This document shows positions 43,571-57,650 of a stretch of 64,000 nucleotides of DNA, one piece after another. The DNA is from Lyophyllum atratum (lineage: Eukaryota; Basidiomycota; Agaricomycetes; Agaricales; Lyophyllaceae): assembly GCA_014905825.1 (NCBI GenBank), contig JACGCN010000028.1:372001-436000 (forward strand), read 5' to 3'. The position numbers were made by a program, and so were the translations under genes. The notes beneath the pieces were generated by a model that did not search any database, had not been told where the DNA came from, and worked only from the letters and a program-made list of their open reading frames with translations. The first letter of the stretch is position 1. Each line of letters starts with the position of its first letter.

Positions 43571-44122
43571 CTTCATATTATCCCATGCCCATATTCCTTA
43601 TTTTGACCACCACCGCTCAATTTCCTACCCACCCTCCTGGTCATCTCTATCACTTTTTCTGACTGCTATCGCCTAATTTCCTACCCATCAACTGCCGTGT
43701 TCTCCTCCAGCTATGTATTTCTCCTATAATTTTTTCGAATCTTTACTTTATTTCTTTCTTAACATACAACATACACGATTATTCTTCGAACAATCCTATT
43801 CCCGCTTATTTCCTTCTCGCTCCTCACATCGTTACCTCATCTCATCTTTAGGTCTTTAGCGCTACCTCTCATACGAAAATAATACAGGATCGGTTTTCGG
43901 CCTTCCCGGCTGGCTTTTTAGCCGCCGGATCTGGGCTGGCCCGATTTTGCTAAAAGCCCGATACTCTAAGGACTCAGGACCTGCATTGGACAGGCTTGAA
44001 CTCTTAGGAAAAAGCTATTTTAGTCTCACAACCACGGTACGCGATTTTTCTCACCGTGCGGGGTTGTTTGGTAATCAAAACTAAACCAAACACCTCCGAG
44101 TCGGCGTCTCCTCCTCACCACC
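43571..44122. other. Retroelement 3' end and cyclophilin promoter
   Basis: T/C-rich sequence follows the recombinase, with a GC-rich palindromic patch near 43,890-43,930 (GGCTTTTTAGCC core). The element boundary was not located, but it must lie within about 500 bp of the cyclophilin start. Confidence 0.4.
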
Positions 44123-45038
44123 ATGTCGTCTGCATCGCCCGTCCGCCCCGTCGTGTTCATGGACGTCAACATCGGCGAGACGCCTGCTGGTCGCCTCAAG
44201 ATGGAACTTTTCAGCGATATCGTCCCAAAGTGCGACTTTCTCTGTATTGACACCTGAATATGATAATTGACGATCACCTCTGACAGAACAGCTGAGAACT
44301 TCAGACAGCTGTGCACGGGCGAGTACAGGTACGCCAGAATTTTGATTTCCCTTCTTTATCGACGTCTAATATGCAGTTAATCACAGAGTGAACTCGCGGC
44401 CTCAGGGTTACAAGAACGCGACGTTCCATCGGTGCGTCGCACCTCTTAGAACTGTTCTTTCACGCTGACGACCACGGCAGAGTGTACGCAAAACTAAACC
44501 ATCATACTTTTTCCGCATGCTGATACATGAAGTTCCACAGAGTGCCCAACTTCATGTGCCAGGGAGGCGATTTCCTGAAGGGTGATGGAACAGGTTCATT
44601 TTCGATCTATGGCGACAAGTTCCCCGTGCGTCTCTTATTTTTGTCCTTCATCCCTCACGCTCATACCCTCGCGTTACAATAGGACGAAAACTTCCAGGAA
44701 AAGCATACCGGACCCGGGCTACTATCCATGGCGAGTCTCCATCTCACCTTCATCCCATCCCCGTCCCCCTCGCTTACACTTCCACGCGCAGGCCAACTCC
44801 GGCCCCAACACGAATGGCTGCCAGTTCTTCATCACGACCGCCAAATGCGACTTCCTCGACAGCAAACACGTCGTCTTCGGCCGTGTCATCGACGGCATGC
44901 TCACGCTTCGCAAGATTGAGAACGTACCCACGGGGCCTAATAACAGGCCAAAACTCGTTGTTAAGATTACAGGTGCGTCGTCATTCGTCTTGGTGTTGGT
45001 GATGTTGATTTTTCGGTGCAGAATGCGGTGAAATGTAA
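44123..45038 (+). CDS. PPIH: Cyclophilin H-type peptidyl-prolyl isomerase
   Basis: Exons 44123-44229, 44287-44328, 44387-44431, 44541-44625, 44683-44730, 44792-44972 and 45022-45038; 174 residues, phases closed. It starts [19 protein letters not shown] and contains [32 protein letters not shown] (here HRVP without one residue of the usual motif), [28 protein letters not shown] and [11 protein letters not shown]. The family associates with the U4/U6 snRNP and assists spliceosomal protein folding. The fifth intron (44731-44791) uses a GC donor (ATG then GCGAGT). The upstream neighbour is a retroelement end, so its promoter may be truncated or supplied by the element. Confidence 0.93.
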
Positions 45039-46406
45039 ACGCTATTGTAGTAATAAATTGTATCAAGGTCTCTGAGTTTCAGGTTGAACTCGTCTTGAGG
45101 ACGTCGCGATAAGTTGGGGGAGGCTTGATGGGGATGACATCCGTCCCTGCCGTTCAAGTCGACGTTCACATGTGCACTCCACGATTGCCTTTCCACCCTC
45201 ATCCAGCCCGTCAAGCCCTCTCGCGTGGTCTGAGGCTACCTCCGGGTCATGGAGAACACGTTCCTCATCCACAGTATTTCCTTTGTCACTGTGGTCCACC
45301 ACCGTTCATCAGCTAACCAAATGGTGTCCGTTCCATATAGTCTCGCTTTTGGTGCCTCCTTTCGGTCCCTGATCTTAAGTGCCTTCCAATTCAGAAGCTT
45401 CGTCACTGTTGGCTATATTACCGGGCAAACATCCTCCGCCAGGCATATTGTACGTGTACTCGCTATTCCAACGAGATGTGAAGTGACCCCGTGCTCCTTG
45501 TAGGCGAAAAGGGGGACGCATCACAAAATCGGTCTCCAGTGCTCTCTATTTCTGCAGCAAGAGCTTCCTAGTGCCCATAACGACAATACATGGCGTAATC
45601 GCGTATGGTACAACCAGCTTCCAAGCTAAATTACTCCTCGTGGCTTCGACAATGCTACGCGTACCGATATCGTTCCGGACCACTGCGGCACTTTTGGAGG
45701 ACTATAAAGGACGGATGTGAGGTCCATGTTACACCGATACTTACAGTACTACGCTAATGACGATTGAATTTAGTCGTAAACATTCTGACATCAATCGGAA
45801 CTCGATTTCAATCTTCCTCATCCTGAATCCCAGACAGCTGGGGCTACAGGCGAAGTCGGAGACTCAGGTCCGGCGACCTTGTTCTGTTCTGTTGGCGGTC
45901 AAGCCCGGAATAGCCTAGTGAAATCAATCCGTGGCAGTGTTAAGATCATTTCAGCTGCCATAACCAGATCGTGATGACGCTTTGCCCAGTTTATTCAACT
46001 TCTGGTCTTCACAACCCTGTTGGCAGGTAAGCCGTCCAACTCGCGAGAATGAACTACCGCAAACATCCCATTGTCCCTCGAGAATCGGTACGTGTTGTAC
46101 GTGTTTCTCGGAATTCTATCATCTTGCGACTCATGTTGACCTAGAACGCGCAGTCCATATAGCGTGTTTGTCATAAGTACCCGTAGGGCCACGCATGGCT
46201 TTTCGTTTCTGGACGATATCTCGCGGGGTTCGAAACGCTCATGGTATCAGTCTCTTGTAGCGTCATCCAGACCCTATATACAGGTGCATCACCAGCTGAC
46301 AGTTTTCGGAACCAAATTCGGGCCCATGTCAACAATATCACGACTCTTTATATGAATACCCGACTGGTTCGTGGCTTCCCACCCCCTTCAACTCAGTGTA
46401 ACTGCG
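45039..46406. other. Intergenic, no gene seen
   Basis: Short frames on both strands have no recognised domain. Confidence 0.45.
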
Positions 46407-47600
46407 ATGGATGACGAGAGCGCTTCTGGACGCGACCATGCCACAATGCAGCCCGTTCAGCAGCAGCAGGGTCAGCAGTCTGGACTACAGCAACAGCCTG
46501 CCCAGCATACGCAGCACCTGCAACAGCCAGCTCAGCAGCAACTTTCACTTCAGCAGGAGTCCCCGTCGAATGATATCGCATCGATGCCTGCTCAGTCGTT
46601 CTCGCACACCGCTTCCCCTGCACGCCGTCGGACAGTCCCGCTCTCCCGCTCCGCTGAAAGGTTTGAAGATGAAACATATCTCGCCTACGATACCCCAGGC
46701 GAGTATGGGCATGATCGTGAAAGATTGGGAGCTCCTTCACCAGTAGGACGTGACCGTGACAGAATGGGAGGCCCTACTTCACCAGTGGATACTCGGCCTG
46801 AGTTCGGTTTACGTGCTCCACTAAGATCGCAGACCTTCGACTCGCCGTATCCAGCCAAAAGACGATCTCCGGTCGACTATAAGGGCTCCGGTCTGTCGGA
46901 AGAGAAGGTGATCTTTCTTCCCAGTATAAATCTATGTCTTGCTTCGTCCATCTAACACGGATTAGGCTTCCCCAAAACGCACTTTTGGCGAGCGTTTGGC
47001 ACCTACGCTCGCCACGGCAAATGTTGAACGAAACAAATACGCCATGAAGGCCAAAATGACGGGCTATACTTTAAATGCCGCCATTGGCGCGCAGGTTCTC
47101 CTGGGGTCTCTGACGACCGGGTTATCGGCCACGACGATCACTGGAAGGCAAGTAAGTGTCTTTCTCGCTCCTGCGTAGTGTTCGAGTTAATAGTTTCTTT
47201 ATGATAGGCTGCGGTGGCGACCACCGTCCTTGGTACAGCGTTCATAAACCCAAATCGAGAACCATGGAATGGCTTATATGTTCCTTTTATCTATAGGTGG
47301 TCTTCTCACACTCGTTGCTTCGTACCTCGCCCGTGCTCGTGGGTCCAATGAACCCGAACTCTCCATCACTCGGGTGAAGGACTTGGAACATTTCATACGC
47401 GAGTGCGAGGCATTCCAGTTGGACAACGGGCATGTCGCGACGGGCGAGCACGACGAACAGCTATTTCGGTTCAGATCTCAATTTGAAGAGCTCGTTGGAA
47501 ATGCCAATGGGTGGGTGCTAACTTACAAACTAAGTTCCGACCAGCCCACGTGGACTCATTGCACTTCTACAGCGAGCGAAAGTTAGCATCTCTAGTCTAA
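46407..47600 (+). CDS. SLATT-domain protein (fungal SMODS/SLOG-associating two-TM effector type)
   Basis: Exons 46407-46907, 46966-47151, 47208-47232, 47297-47510 and 47573-47600; 317 residues. Residues 1-165 are disordered and Gln-rich (QPVQQQQGQQSGLQQQPAQ) with Arg/Ser/Pro segments. The C-terminal half has two membrane helices in the fungal SLATT pattern: GYTLNAAIGAQVLLGSLTTG, then VATTVLGGLLTLVASYLARA, followed by RGSNEPELSI and DLEHFIRECEAFQLDNG. In bacteria SLATT proteins are membrane effectors linked to nucleotide-signalling systems; the fungal role is unknown. Start chosen at the first ATG of the frame. Confidence 0.85.
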
Positions 47601-48433
47601 AAGACTGTTCTGGAGCACAGTTTTACTATCTATACTCAAATATTCCAATCTCTATTGCCCGCATACCCAGCACGAGTACCCTGGCACTCTTTGTCACACT
47701 GCCACTCGTTCTCCAGCCGGTTTTCCCCCTATATGCCCTTCCAAAGCCGCTGCGCGGCCAACAACAGCATGGTATGATTCGTATGCCACTCGAGTGCTCT
47801 TTACACATGATGTCTTCTTCGAAATATTCATCTAGAGGTGGCGACTCGCGGTTCCGTATCGTCGGGGTCACCACAAGGGATTGCCTGACCTCCTTGTTCT
47901 CCCTCCTGAGAGACCACTGTGTCTGGAAGCTCCGCCGTATCCGACCGCGTCAGCCTTCTTTTGAGCATCTGTAAGTATATCTGAATTGTAGTCTGGGCAT
48001 TCTTGATGATCTCTAGCGTTTCCGGGTAGTGCATCCGGCATCTAGAAATTTGGCGATTAGTCCATCACACATCGTGCCAACGTTGTCCACGGCAGCCCGT
48101 AATCTTCCTGTTCTTCGTGACGACCGTCAGGATCTTATTCTTTTTTTGCTCCGTATCAAACGACTAGACGTCCTAGGAGCCGGGAACTAGCAGCGATCTT
48201 GAGGGGTTCCGTACCGTGTAACATTACCTTGCCGTACCTTACCACGTACTGTAAATTATCAGAAGGCGATGACATTTGCCATATTCCGAAGAGCAACAGA
48301 GGGGTCAAGTACGAGAACGTAACATCACTAGGATATGAGTCCGAGTAAGGGTGCAATGAATACATGTCAGTCATATTATGACAGGTTATTTAGAGGGAGG
48401 CAAAGTTGAATCGAAGTCGTAGATGCAAGTCTA
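47601..48433. other. Intergenic; right part is duplicated
   Basis: The segment from about 48,290 onward (for example GGCAAAGTTGAATCGAAGTC) recurs at 49,980 as the 3' flank of the second kinase copy. No gene seen. Confidence 0.5.
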
Positions 48434-49510
48434 CTAGTACTTTTGAAACTCCACAGCCTCGTCGATAGTGTGGTAAAATACTGGTTTGATTTCTCTGGCA
48501 TGTTCGAGAATCGCTTTGACATCATCTTCATCATCTGAGTCGAGTCCCTCTTCAGTCGCGTAGTTGCGCACGTCTTCGAGCCATTCAAGGGCATATTCCT
48601 TATTCCAGAAGTACCCAAGAGACTCATCTTCTTTGACCAGTTGGTCAACGACGTTCTGAGAAGGGCACTCAGTGACTGGGTAGGTGGAGCCAAACAAGTT
48701 TACCCGCGCTGGGATATCTGTTTCTTTGTTAGTGTGAAAAAGCACGCATACATGTGGCGACACTTGCTTCTCTTCCAGACACGAAATTCTATCAAGGCGG
48801 GTTCGGCGAGTAGATCGCACCCGAAATCCATGCGCATATATTCACCGAAGCCCCAGCGGCCATCAAATTCACAGTGATGTTCAATCAAAGTGTGAAAGTC
48901 GATGAGGCGATACTGGCCGTCCTTTGCCACGACGTTTCGCTCAGCCAAGTCGCGTGGGTGGCACTTTGAGACGATATGGAATTTGCCAAGCTGCTCGAGG
49001 ATGGCATGCCTGAAGGTTCGATTAAGTTCATCAAAATGGCACGATTATAAGCACAAACGCTGACCTTTCTTCAATCGGTAATTCGCGAAACTTGGTCTTG
49101 ATCGAGTCCCCACAATCCTGCAGAACGATGCAAGATACATCTATACCATGGGAGCAGGTTCCGTGGTATATTCCATAAAAGCTTGGAATCACAGAGCCTT
49201 GCAAGTCCTTCAGAACTGACGTGTAGGCTGTCGCTTCCCGACGGAGATCTGCGATGGATTCATCGTCCACCGAAAATTTAAGGACAACAGCCTCGAGCTC
49301 GTCACCGAGACATGCTCGATATACAACAGAATGATCGGTGGCATGTATCATAGTCTGCAGGAATGCGTATGTGGCTGGTTCAGAGGCGCTACCTGCCAGC
49401 TGTTGGTCCAGATTCATTTGAATGGGTCCGCATAAGATGTGCCGGGTATACCAAGAGGTGAGGTTTGAATGGTCGTCTGGGTATTGGATGCGAAGGGCTG
49501 CCATCTTCAT
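48434..49510 (-). CDS. Protein-kinase-fold protein, copy 1
   Basis: Exons 49065-49510, 48762-49009 and 48434-48717; 325 residues. The N lobe has EAVVLKFSVDDESIADLRRE, with the likely ATP-binding Lys. The catalytic loop reads HPRDLAERNVVAK and the metal-binding segment RLIDFHTL, so the HRD-like Asp, the Asn and the DF motif are present. This is a divergent kinase/aminoglycoside-phosphotransferase-like fold common in agaricomycete expansions; substrate unknown. The C terminus is acidic (EEGLDSDDEDDVKAILEHA). It lies upstream of a degraded tandem duplicate. Confidence 0.78.
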
Positions 49511-50011
49511 AAGAATATCCTGTAGTAGTAGTAGTAGTCGATGGGATCATGAGGCTGAGGAACAGGGAAAGGGTAAGGAGGAGCTTGAAGGCACATCCGA
49601 ACCCTATCATTAACAGTGACAACAGTCACGGTGACCTTCCTCGTGGTCGCGAAGGCCTCGACAACGGATCATGTGTCGGTGCCGCGTGCATAAACTACTA
49701 TGATAATGAGGAGTATCGACGATGCGGACCAGCACTTGGCGAACAATAAGGACCACAGAAGGCAATCTTTGTCACATTTTCTCTTCGTTCTCAGCCTGGC
49801 AGCCGTTTCCGCCCATGTGCCCACTACAAATATCAGAAGGCAAGAATTTCTGACGTATTTCAAGCCTAAGAGCAACAGTGGGTTAACAAATACATGAACC
49901 TAACTTCACTAGGATGGAGGTCTGGCTAGGGGTGGGATGGATAAGTGTCAGTTATATCATGACGGGTTATTCAGAGGGGGGCAAAGTTGAATCGAAGTCG
50001 TATGTGCAAGT

Positions 50012-51080
50012 CTACCTTCGAAACTCCACAGCCTCGCCGATAGTGTCGTAGAATATTGGTGTGATTTTTCTGGCATATTCGAGAATCGCATCGACATCAT
50101 CTTCATCGTCTGAGTCAAGTTCCTCTTCGGTCGAGTGCTTGCGCACGTCTCGGAGCCATTTAAGGCAATACGGCTTGTTCCAAAAGTACCCAAGAGACCC
50201 ATCTTCTTTGACCAGTTGGTCAGTGACGTGCTGAGAAGGGTACTGAGTGCCTGGGTAAGTGGAGCCAAACAAGTTTACCCGCGGCGGGATATCTGTTTCT
50301 TTGTTAGTGTGAAAAGGCATGAATACATGTGGCGGCACTTGCCTCTCTTCCAGACACGGAATTCTATCAAGGCGGGTTCCGCAAGTAGATCGCACCCGAA
50401 ATCCAGGCGCATATATTCACCGAAACCCCAGCGGCCATCAAATTCACAGTCATGTTCGACTAAAGTGTGAAAGTCGATGAGGCGGGTACTGGCCGTCCTT
50501 GGCCACGACGTTTCGCTCAGCAAGGTCGCGTGGGTGGCACTTTGAGATCATGTGGAATTTTCCAAGCTGCTCAACGATTGCATGCCTGAAGGTTCGATTC
50601 GATTCATCAAAATGCCACGATTATAAGCACAAGCGCTGACCTTTCTTCAATCGGTAATCCGCGAAACTCGGTCTTGATCGAGTCCCCACAATCCTGCAGA
50701 ACAATGCAAGATACATTTCTACCATGGGAGCATCTGCCGTGGTATATCCCATAAAAGCTTGGAATCACAGAGCCTTGCAAGTCCTTCAGGACTGACGTGT
50801 AGGCTGTCGCTTCCCGACGGAGATCTGCGATGGATTCGTCGTCGACCGAAAATTTGAGGACAACAGCCTCGAGCTCGTCACCGAGACATGCTCGATATAC
50901 AATAGAATGATCGGTGGCATGTATCACAGTCTGTAGGAATGCGTATGTGTCTGGTTTAGAAGCGCCACCTGCCAGCTGTTGGTCCAGATCCATTTGGATG
51001 GGTCCACATAAGATGTGCCGGGAATTCCAAGAGGTGAGGTTTGAACGGTCGTCGGGGTATTGGATGCGAAGAGCTGGCAT
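50012..51080 (-). pseudogene. Protein-kinase-fold protein, copy 2, disrupted
   Basis: A tandem duplicate of the gene at 48.4-49.5 kb with the same exon plan (50641-51080, about 50,347-50,585, and about 50,012-50,295). The catalytic segment is broken: copy 1 reads GQYRLIDFHTL, while an additional base near 50,485 shifts copy 2 out of frame just before IDFHTL. The second donor has changed from GT (copy 1) to GC. Protein similarity elsewhere is very high, so the loss is recent. An open extension runs upstream to 51335, but the start aligned with copy 1 is at 51080. Confidence 0.75.
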
Positions 51081-51846
51081 CTTCACGAAGACATCATAGA
51101 GTCGGCCAGAAGCAACGTTCGGTGCAAAGCTGCTGTGCCGGTTTAATTTTAATTTTAAAGCCAGCCCAGCTTGCTGCCAGCCTCCTCCTTGTACGAGCAC
51201 GTGATCTAAACTTGAACACTGAACGGTTTCAAATTGGACCCGGCCCGTTGTCACCATTTTGCCGCAGAATATCATTGAAGTCGGGCGCCTGAGAACGCAA
51301 GGTCTCAACAACAGGCCAGGCGTCGGTGCGTTCATAAACTACTCTGATAATGAGAAGTGTCGACGACGTGGCTATGTGACCGACGAGGACCAGAGAGACA
51401 GCGACGACGCTTTGGTCTTCCTTTTCTACCTCATTCAACGCATGGACTACTCGAGTATGCCCTAAGGTAAAATGGTCTAGGGTTTAAGGTATGGGGAATG
51501 AGGTTCGTAGAAGAACGATTCCTAGACACGATGATCTGGTCATTCGACTCTATGGCCGTAAAGATGATAAGGCTGAAAGTGAAACTAAATAACACTATAA
51601 CCACGGCGGAGCTCGCCCATGCTGGAAGCAGGTCCACCATCGCTGATGTCGGGGGTTGTCACCTAGCGTGAGGTCGCGGAAATGTGACGCAGCGCCAAGG
51701 GACCAGAATCTTGGTGGAGAGACAACAGGTAAAGGAATATACAATCTTTTGGTCAAGCTGCGGGGGATTCGAAGGCATACTCGCTGTCTTTGAAACATCA
51801 ACAAATGACTGGAACATAAAACGAGGTCACATACCTTGGTATCCCT
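51081..51846. other. Intergenic, no gene seen
   Basis: It includes the upstream flank of kinase copy 2. Nothing else is supported. Confidence 0.45.
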
Positions 51847-53110
51847 TCAAGCCCTGAAATCGCACCCAATTTCTATGAATAAGTGTCCAGCGGACATGAG
51901 CTTCGGCATCGCTTGTGTGAGGAAGTCCTTGACGTCGCTTTCAGAGCATTCATCGTCCATATCACGGATATTGATGACCACGCGTCGCAAGTGCGCAGCG
52001 TGTCGCTCTCTTGCCAGTAGATCACCTATCTCGCGCCATATATCGACGTCCTGGTACTCAGGCGCGAAGTCCTCCAGCCATATAACCAGTTCGACTGTGG
52101 CTAGCGTGTTGACCTCCTGTAAGGACTCCAGGGCGGTAAAGATGTAGTACAGGGACTCATAAGTTGTGGAGCGAAATCGGATACGGGAGAGGCTATGCAG
52201 GTCACTGAGGTCTAACGGTCGGGAGAAGGCTGTCACATCGGTCAGTATACATGTTTCAGTGTAAAAGAGGTACCTTACGTATCGGGGATCTAACATCAAC
52301 CACAAATTCTTGCAGGGACGTGGCAGATAATCGAAGGATCGTATCGCACTGGTCAAACCCCTCCTCGCTCGCAATCAAGGTCTCGTACCTCAGAAGACCT
52401 GTCAAGGACAAATGCGACGAGGGAGCACAAAGGGCAACCTGAAGTTGTTGCGAGATGACCGGACTGTCCACCTGGAGCACTTTAAGAGATCCACGGTTCG
52501 TGACCAGTTCAGACGGCGGAGCAGGGTCGGAGGTGATGTCAAATTCAACCGCGCGTTTGTCGTTTGACACCATCCTGATATGTGTAAAGTGTGGGCAGTA
52601 GCGTAGAGCGTTGAGTGGGAAGCCTTTAATCTGCCACAGATCAAGGCGTGTAAGTGTCGGCGTCTGCAAAAGACGGAGCATGTCGGTCTTCAACTCGGGG
52701 GCAAGCGTCGCCCAGTCCAATTGCAACGTAGAGGGGGCTTCAATGATGTGGAGAGAACGAATGCGCGAAAAGTTGCGCAGCATGCCCGAGTATGCCTCGG
52801 ATGCACTCGGATTGGGTATGCGCACAATCAAGGAGAGCACGTACGAGGAGAGCCGGGCGCTTGATGCTAGGCTTTGCTCCAAACGCTGCTTAGCAGGCTC
52901 GTCGTCCTCAACTAGCCAATCATACTTGGGCGGAATACAGAACGGCACGCAAATGTTAGCGTCCCGAAACATAAATTTCTGAGAGGGGTCGCGAAAGGAT
53001 TTGGCTACGGCACTGCATGCGCTCAGCCTTTCAAAGTCCCTGGGGAAAAGTTCGATGATGTTATCGATGATCTCCTGCGGCAAGGTAGGGGCGGCGGCTG
53101 TTTCTGGCAT
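51847..53110 (-). CDS. F-box protein
   Basis: Exons 52279-53110 and 51847-52229 with a 49-nt intron; 404 residues. The N-terminal F-box is LPQEIIDNIIELFPRDFERL with SACSAVAKSFRDPSQ (about residues 10-48), which would bind Skp1. The rest has an irregular leucine-rich character (LTRLDLWQIKGFPLNALRYC, LDLSDLHSLSRIRF) like agaricomycete F-box families and ends IEIGCDFRA. Substrate unknown. Unlike the gene at 1.9-3.3 kb, it is intact. Confidence 0.82.
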
Positions 53111-53917
53111 CTTGGGGTCACGTTTGGGTATGGCCGAAGTCTGAAGGCCACCGTAAGGAAAAAGAGGCCCAAAACGAAGAGCACGTTACTCACGAGTGAG
53201 CTGTGATCTTGCACGACGTCGAGTATATACCGTAAACCGCTCTTCGTGATGAATATGGGTCGTTCCAAGTCAAGACCGCCAACAGAAGAGTCTGCAGAGC
53301 CTATGGAGGTGGCAGTTGAAAGATGTCTTCGGCAAACTAATCGTCACAGTGAACCGTGGGGCAACAGATTCTTATCAAGATGTCGTAAAAACGTGGGTTC
53401 AACATGATAGATCGGCCCTTCAGGGCGTTTACGTGAAGCGCTCGGAAGGTAGTGGCTGGTCGTCTGAAAATATTCCAGGTTGCCACCTGAGTGAAAGTCG
53501 CAGTTAAAGCCTATACAATTTTGGACTGCCATCAGTGCATAACGAGTTCGAGGAACAACAGGGGCAGATCGAAGTCTAAGAAGTTCTGCCAAGTTCTGGA
53601 TCCTCGAAAATAATCAGAAAACGTAGTGCAAGTTTCCACAGTCACAGTGTTCCGTGAATTATGGTACTGATTCGCGGATGAGCCGCTCGACGTTTCGGAG
53701 ACCTCGTTGACGTTGCCCAGACAGATGGTGAACGAGGGGAGGTGGTGAGTAGCTTATCTCGACGTAAAGTATGGTTCGGATAAGCCCGACGTCCAGAAAC
53801 AGATGACAGATATGGTGCAATACGGTTTCATAAACACTCACCATGGTTCAGTTGGCTATCTTCCCCCTCTTCCCCCTCGCATTCATCTGCGACTGATAAA
53901 GCGCTTTTACGAATAAT
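53111..53917. other. Intergenic, no gene seen
   Basis: Divergent promoter region between the F-box gene and the first aldo-keto reductase. Confidence 0.5.
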
Positions 53918-55315
<1,398 letters not shown>

Positions 55316-55679
55316 AGCGGTGGTTTGGGTCTACTTTCCCATGGCGTTATACATTGTTCGCGACCAGCCAAGACCTACTCTTCCATCTATGTGGAAAGAA
55401 GGGCAAGCTCTCTACTAAGTTTTGAGCGCGAATTTCATATCAACTCACAAATGTGCAACGCGAAGTCCCCGAAACTTGTCTGCGCAATGTCTGCGTCGTT
55501 GCAGAGATTGGATAAGGAATTTATTTATAGATACGTTGAGCCGTGTCAATGTTCGGATCTGCCCGATAGGCAAAAATGGAACATATGGGCTTCACAACGC
55601 CCATCATGGACCTCCAGCCTGCTCTCTCCCTCTGCGACCCTGCATCAGTGTACGACTAGTGGAGTATTGGGGTATTGGT
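55316..55679. other. Intergenic between the tandem reductases
   Basis: No feature beyond the promoter of copy 2. Confidence 0.5.
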
Positions 55680-57066
55680 ATGCCTTTTGGGACCGTGAAA
55701 CTCAACGATGGGAACGAAGTCAGTCGTCGCCATACTTGTCCGCATGTCCGAGGTTGAGGAACTCAACTATGCTCTCAGATACCTGCTATAGCTTTTGGAA
55801 CGGGCTCTGTCAATAAGAATAGCAGTGCGAGGGACATTGTCATCCAGGCCATAGAAACTGGTTTCTCTCACATCGACACCGCGCAAAGTGAGTATACCTT
55901 CCGCGTTCAGGACCAACCCAGCGCTAATCAACAGCTCCAAAGTTTACCACAACGAAGCTAGCGTAGGGGAAGCCATTCGGGAGAGCGGGCTATCAAGAGA
56001 GGAGCTGTTCATTACCACAAAGTACTTCTCCGGACCTATTCAAGAGAGTGTTCGCGACAGTCTGGCGAAGGTCAGTACACGGTGTCGCCGTCGGGTCGCA
56101 AGCTTCCGTTGCTGATCGGAAAGGCATGTACAGCTCGGTATCAAGTCCACCGACCTTTATCTCATTCACACACCCGCTACCGTGTTACACGACCTTGAAG
56201 GTGCTTGGAAAGAGCTTGAGAAGATCAAGGAGGATGGTTTGACGAGGTAATGTCGACACTCCCTATTTTTTTTTGAATATCGTTGACACGAGTTTCACGT
56301 CAATCAGGAGCATAGGCATCAGCAACTTCAACATCGAAGAAATGCAGAAGATTATGAAGGTCGCAAAGGTCAAGCCTGCCGTCAACCAGGTCCGTATCTA
56401 CTCTCGCTACATATACACGCTTCATTAACAAGCTCTTTCGCCCCCAACCATAGATTGAACTCCACCCCTACAACTATGCAAAGCAGAAGGAGATTCTGGA
56501 GTACTCTGCCAAGCACGGCATCATCATCGAAGCCTACAGCAGTCTCACGTACGCCCTTTCACGCTCCTACCTCTCCATTCCGCCTCATCTGACATGACTA
56601 TTCACATAGCCCGATCACCAAGTATCCTGGTGGGCCCGTAGACGCCCCTGTCAACGCCGCGGCCAAAAGGCTCAGTATCACACCAACACAGGTCATCCTG
56701 GCCTGGGTCAAAGCTAAGGGCGTCGTGATCGTGACGTCAGTACCATTAGTTAATCTTCTAGCTTTTGACCACTTATCATGTATGTACAGGACGAGCTCGA
56801 AGAAAGAACGCCTCGAAGAGTACCTCGCCGTCGCTGATCTTCGTATGTCCCTTCTCTACTCGATTCTCCATCGCCTCCCCTGTACTAATTTGTGACTAGC
56901 TCCTTTAACAGAGGAAGAAATCGCCGCCATCGACGATGCAGGTGCCAAAGGCCCACCTGCAACCCTTTTCGGCGTACGGATGTCGCCGAAAACTGCTCGT
57001 AGCGTTGTAACTTTTGCTGCAGCGTGTGTCATATATACGTTATATAAGGTTGGTGTCACTGTCTGA
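55680..57066 (+). CDS. Aldo-keto reductase with C-terminal hydrophobic tail, copy 2
   Basis: Exons 55680-55718, 55779-55887, 55943-56070, 56134-56246, 56308-56389, 56454-56548, 56610-56735, 56790-56842 and 56900-57066; 303 residues. The first eight exons have exactly the lengths of copy 1. The tetrad is present (HIDTAQ, IYHNEASVG, TTKYFSG, LIHTPA). The tail is VVTFAAACVIYTLYKVGVTV, hydrophobic in the same position as copy 1 although the sequence differs. A tandem duplicate; both copies appear functional. Confidence 0.9.
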
Positions 57067-57650
57067 AGTGAATGTATTTTGTTGTGACATGTAGTCTTCA
57101 TGTGCACTCGCTTGACTCAGCTGTCCGTTCCTTGGGTTCATGCTGACATGACCTTTGGATTGGTTGCATCTCCCGAAGTGCATCTCCCCCGAAGTGAAAT
57201 TAACTGTTCCCCGGTATGTAGACCTCAACTGTACCAATGCAATGCGGTCTTCAAAGCGGTCATGAAGATGGGACCCGATAGAATCTCTCTCACGTCCGGG
57301 ATCGTCCAAAGGACTCTGGCCCGCAGTACACATGTACTCACCAGATAGTGTTAAAACTACCACGAGACATATGCAGAATTCACGGCCAACTCGCCCTCTG
57401 GGAATCAAACCGCAGTTCTCGTCTCGGCAGACAAAACTCCCCGTGATCCAGGGTTTCGATCCGGAGATCTGGAGGCTTCGAGGACTAGGCCCTTGTTCAA
57501 CTTTCATCGATTTCTTGGCTGCACCGCTGCGCTCGGCCTACTCGTTTCCGTTAAATAGGAATGCGAAACTCCGTTCGAGACATCATCTCTTTCACGCTTC
57601 TCCCAATCTAACACTCATATATCAAGCTCCCATTATCGAATTTTCTATCG
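57067..57650. other. Intergenic, no gene seen
   Basis: Contains the promoter of the SDR reductase. An open frame from 57332 runs into the first SDR exons but is out of context. Confidence 0.5.

Noticed and set aside
45063..45503. Open frames downstream of cyclophilin H
   Set aside because: No recognisable motif; likely chance.
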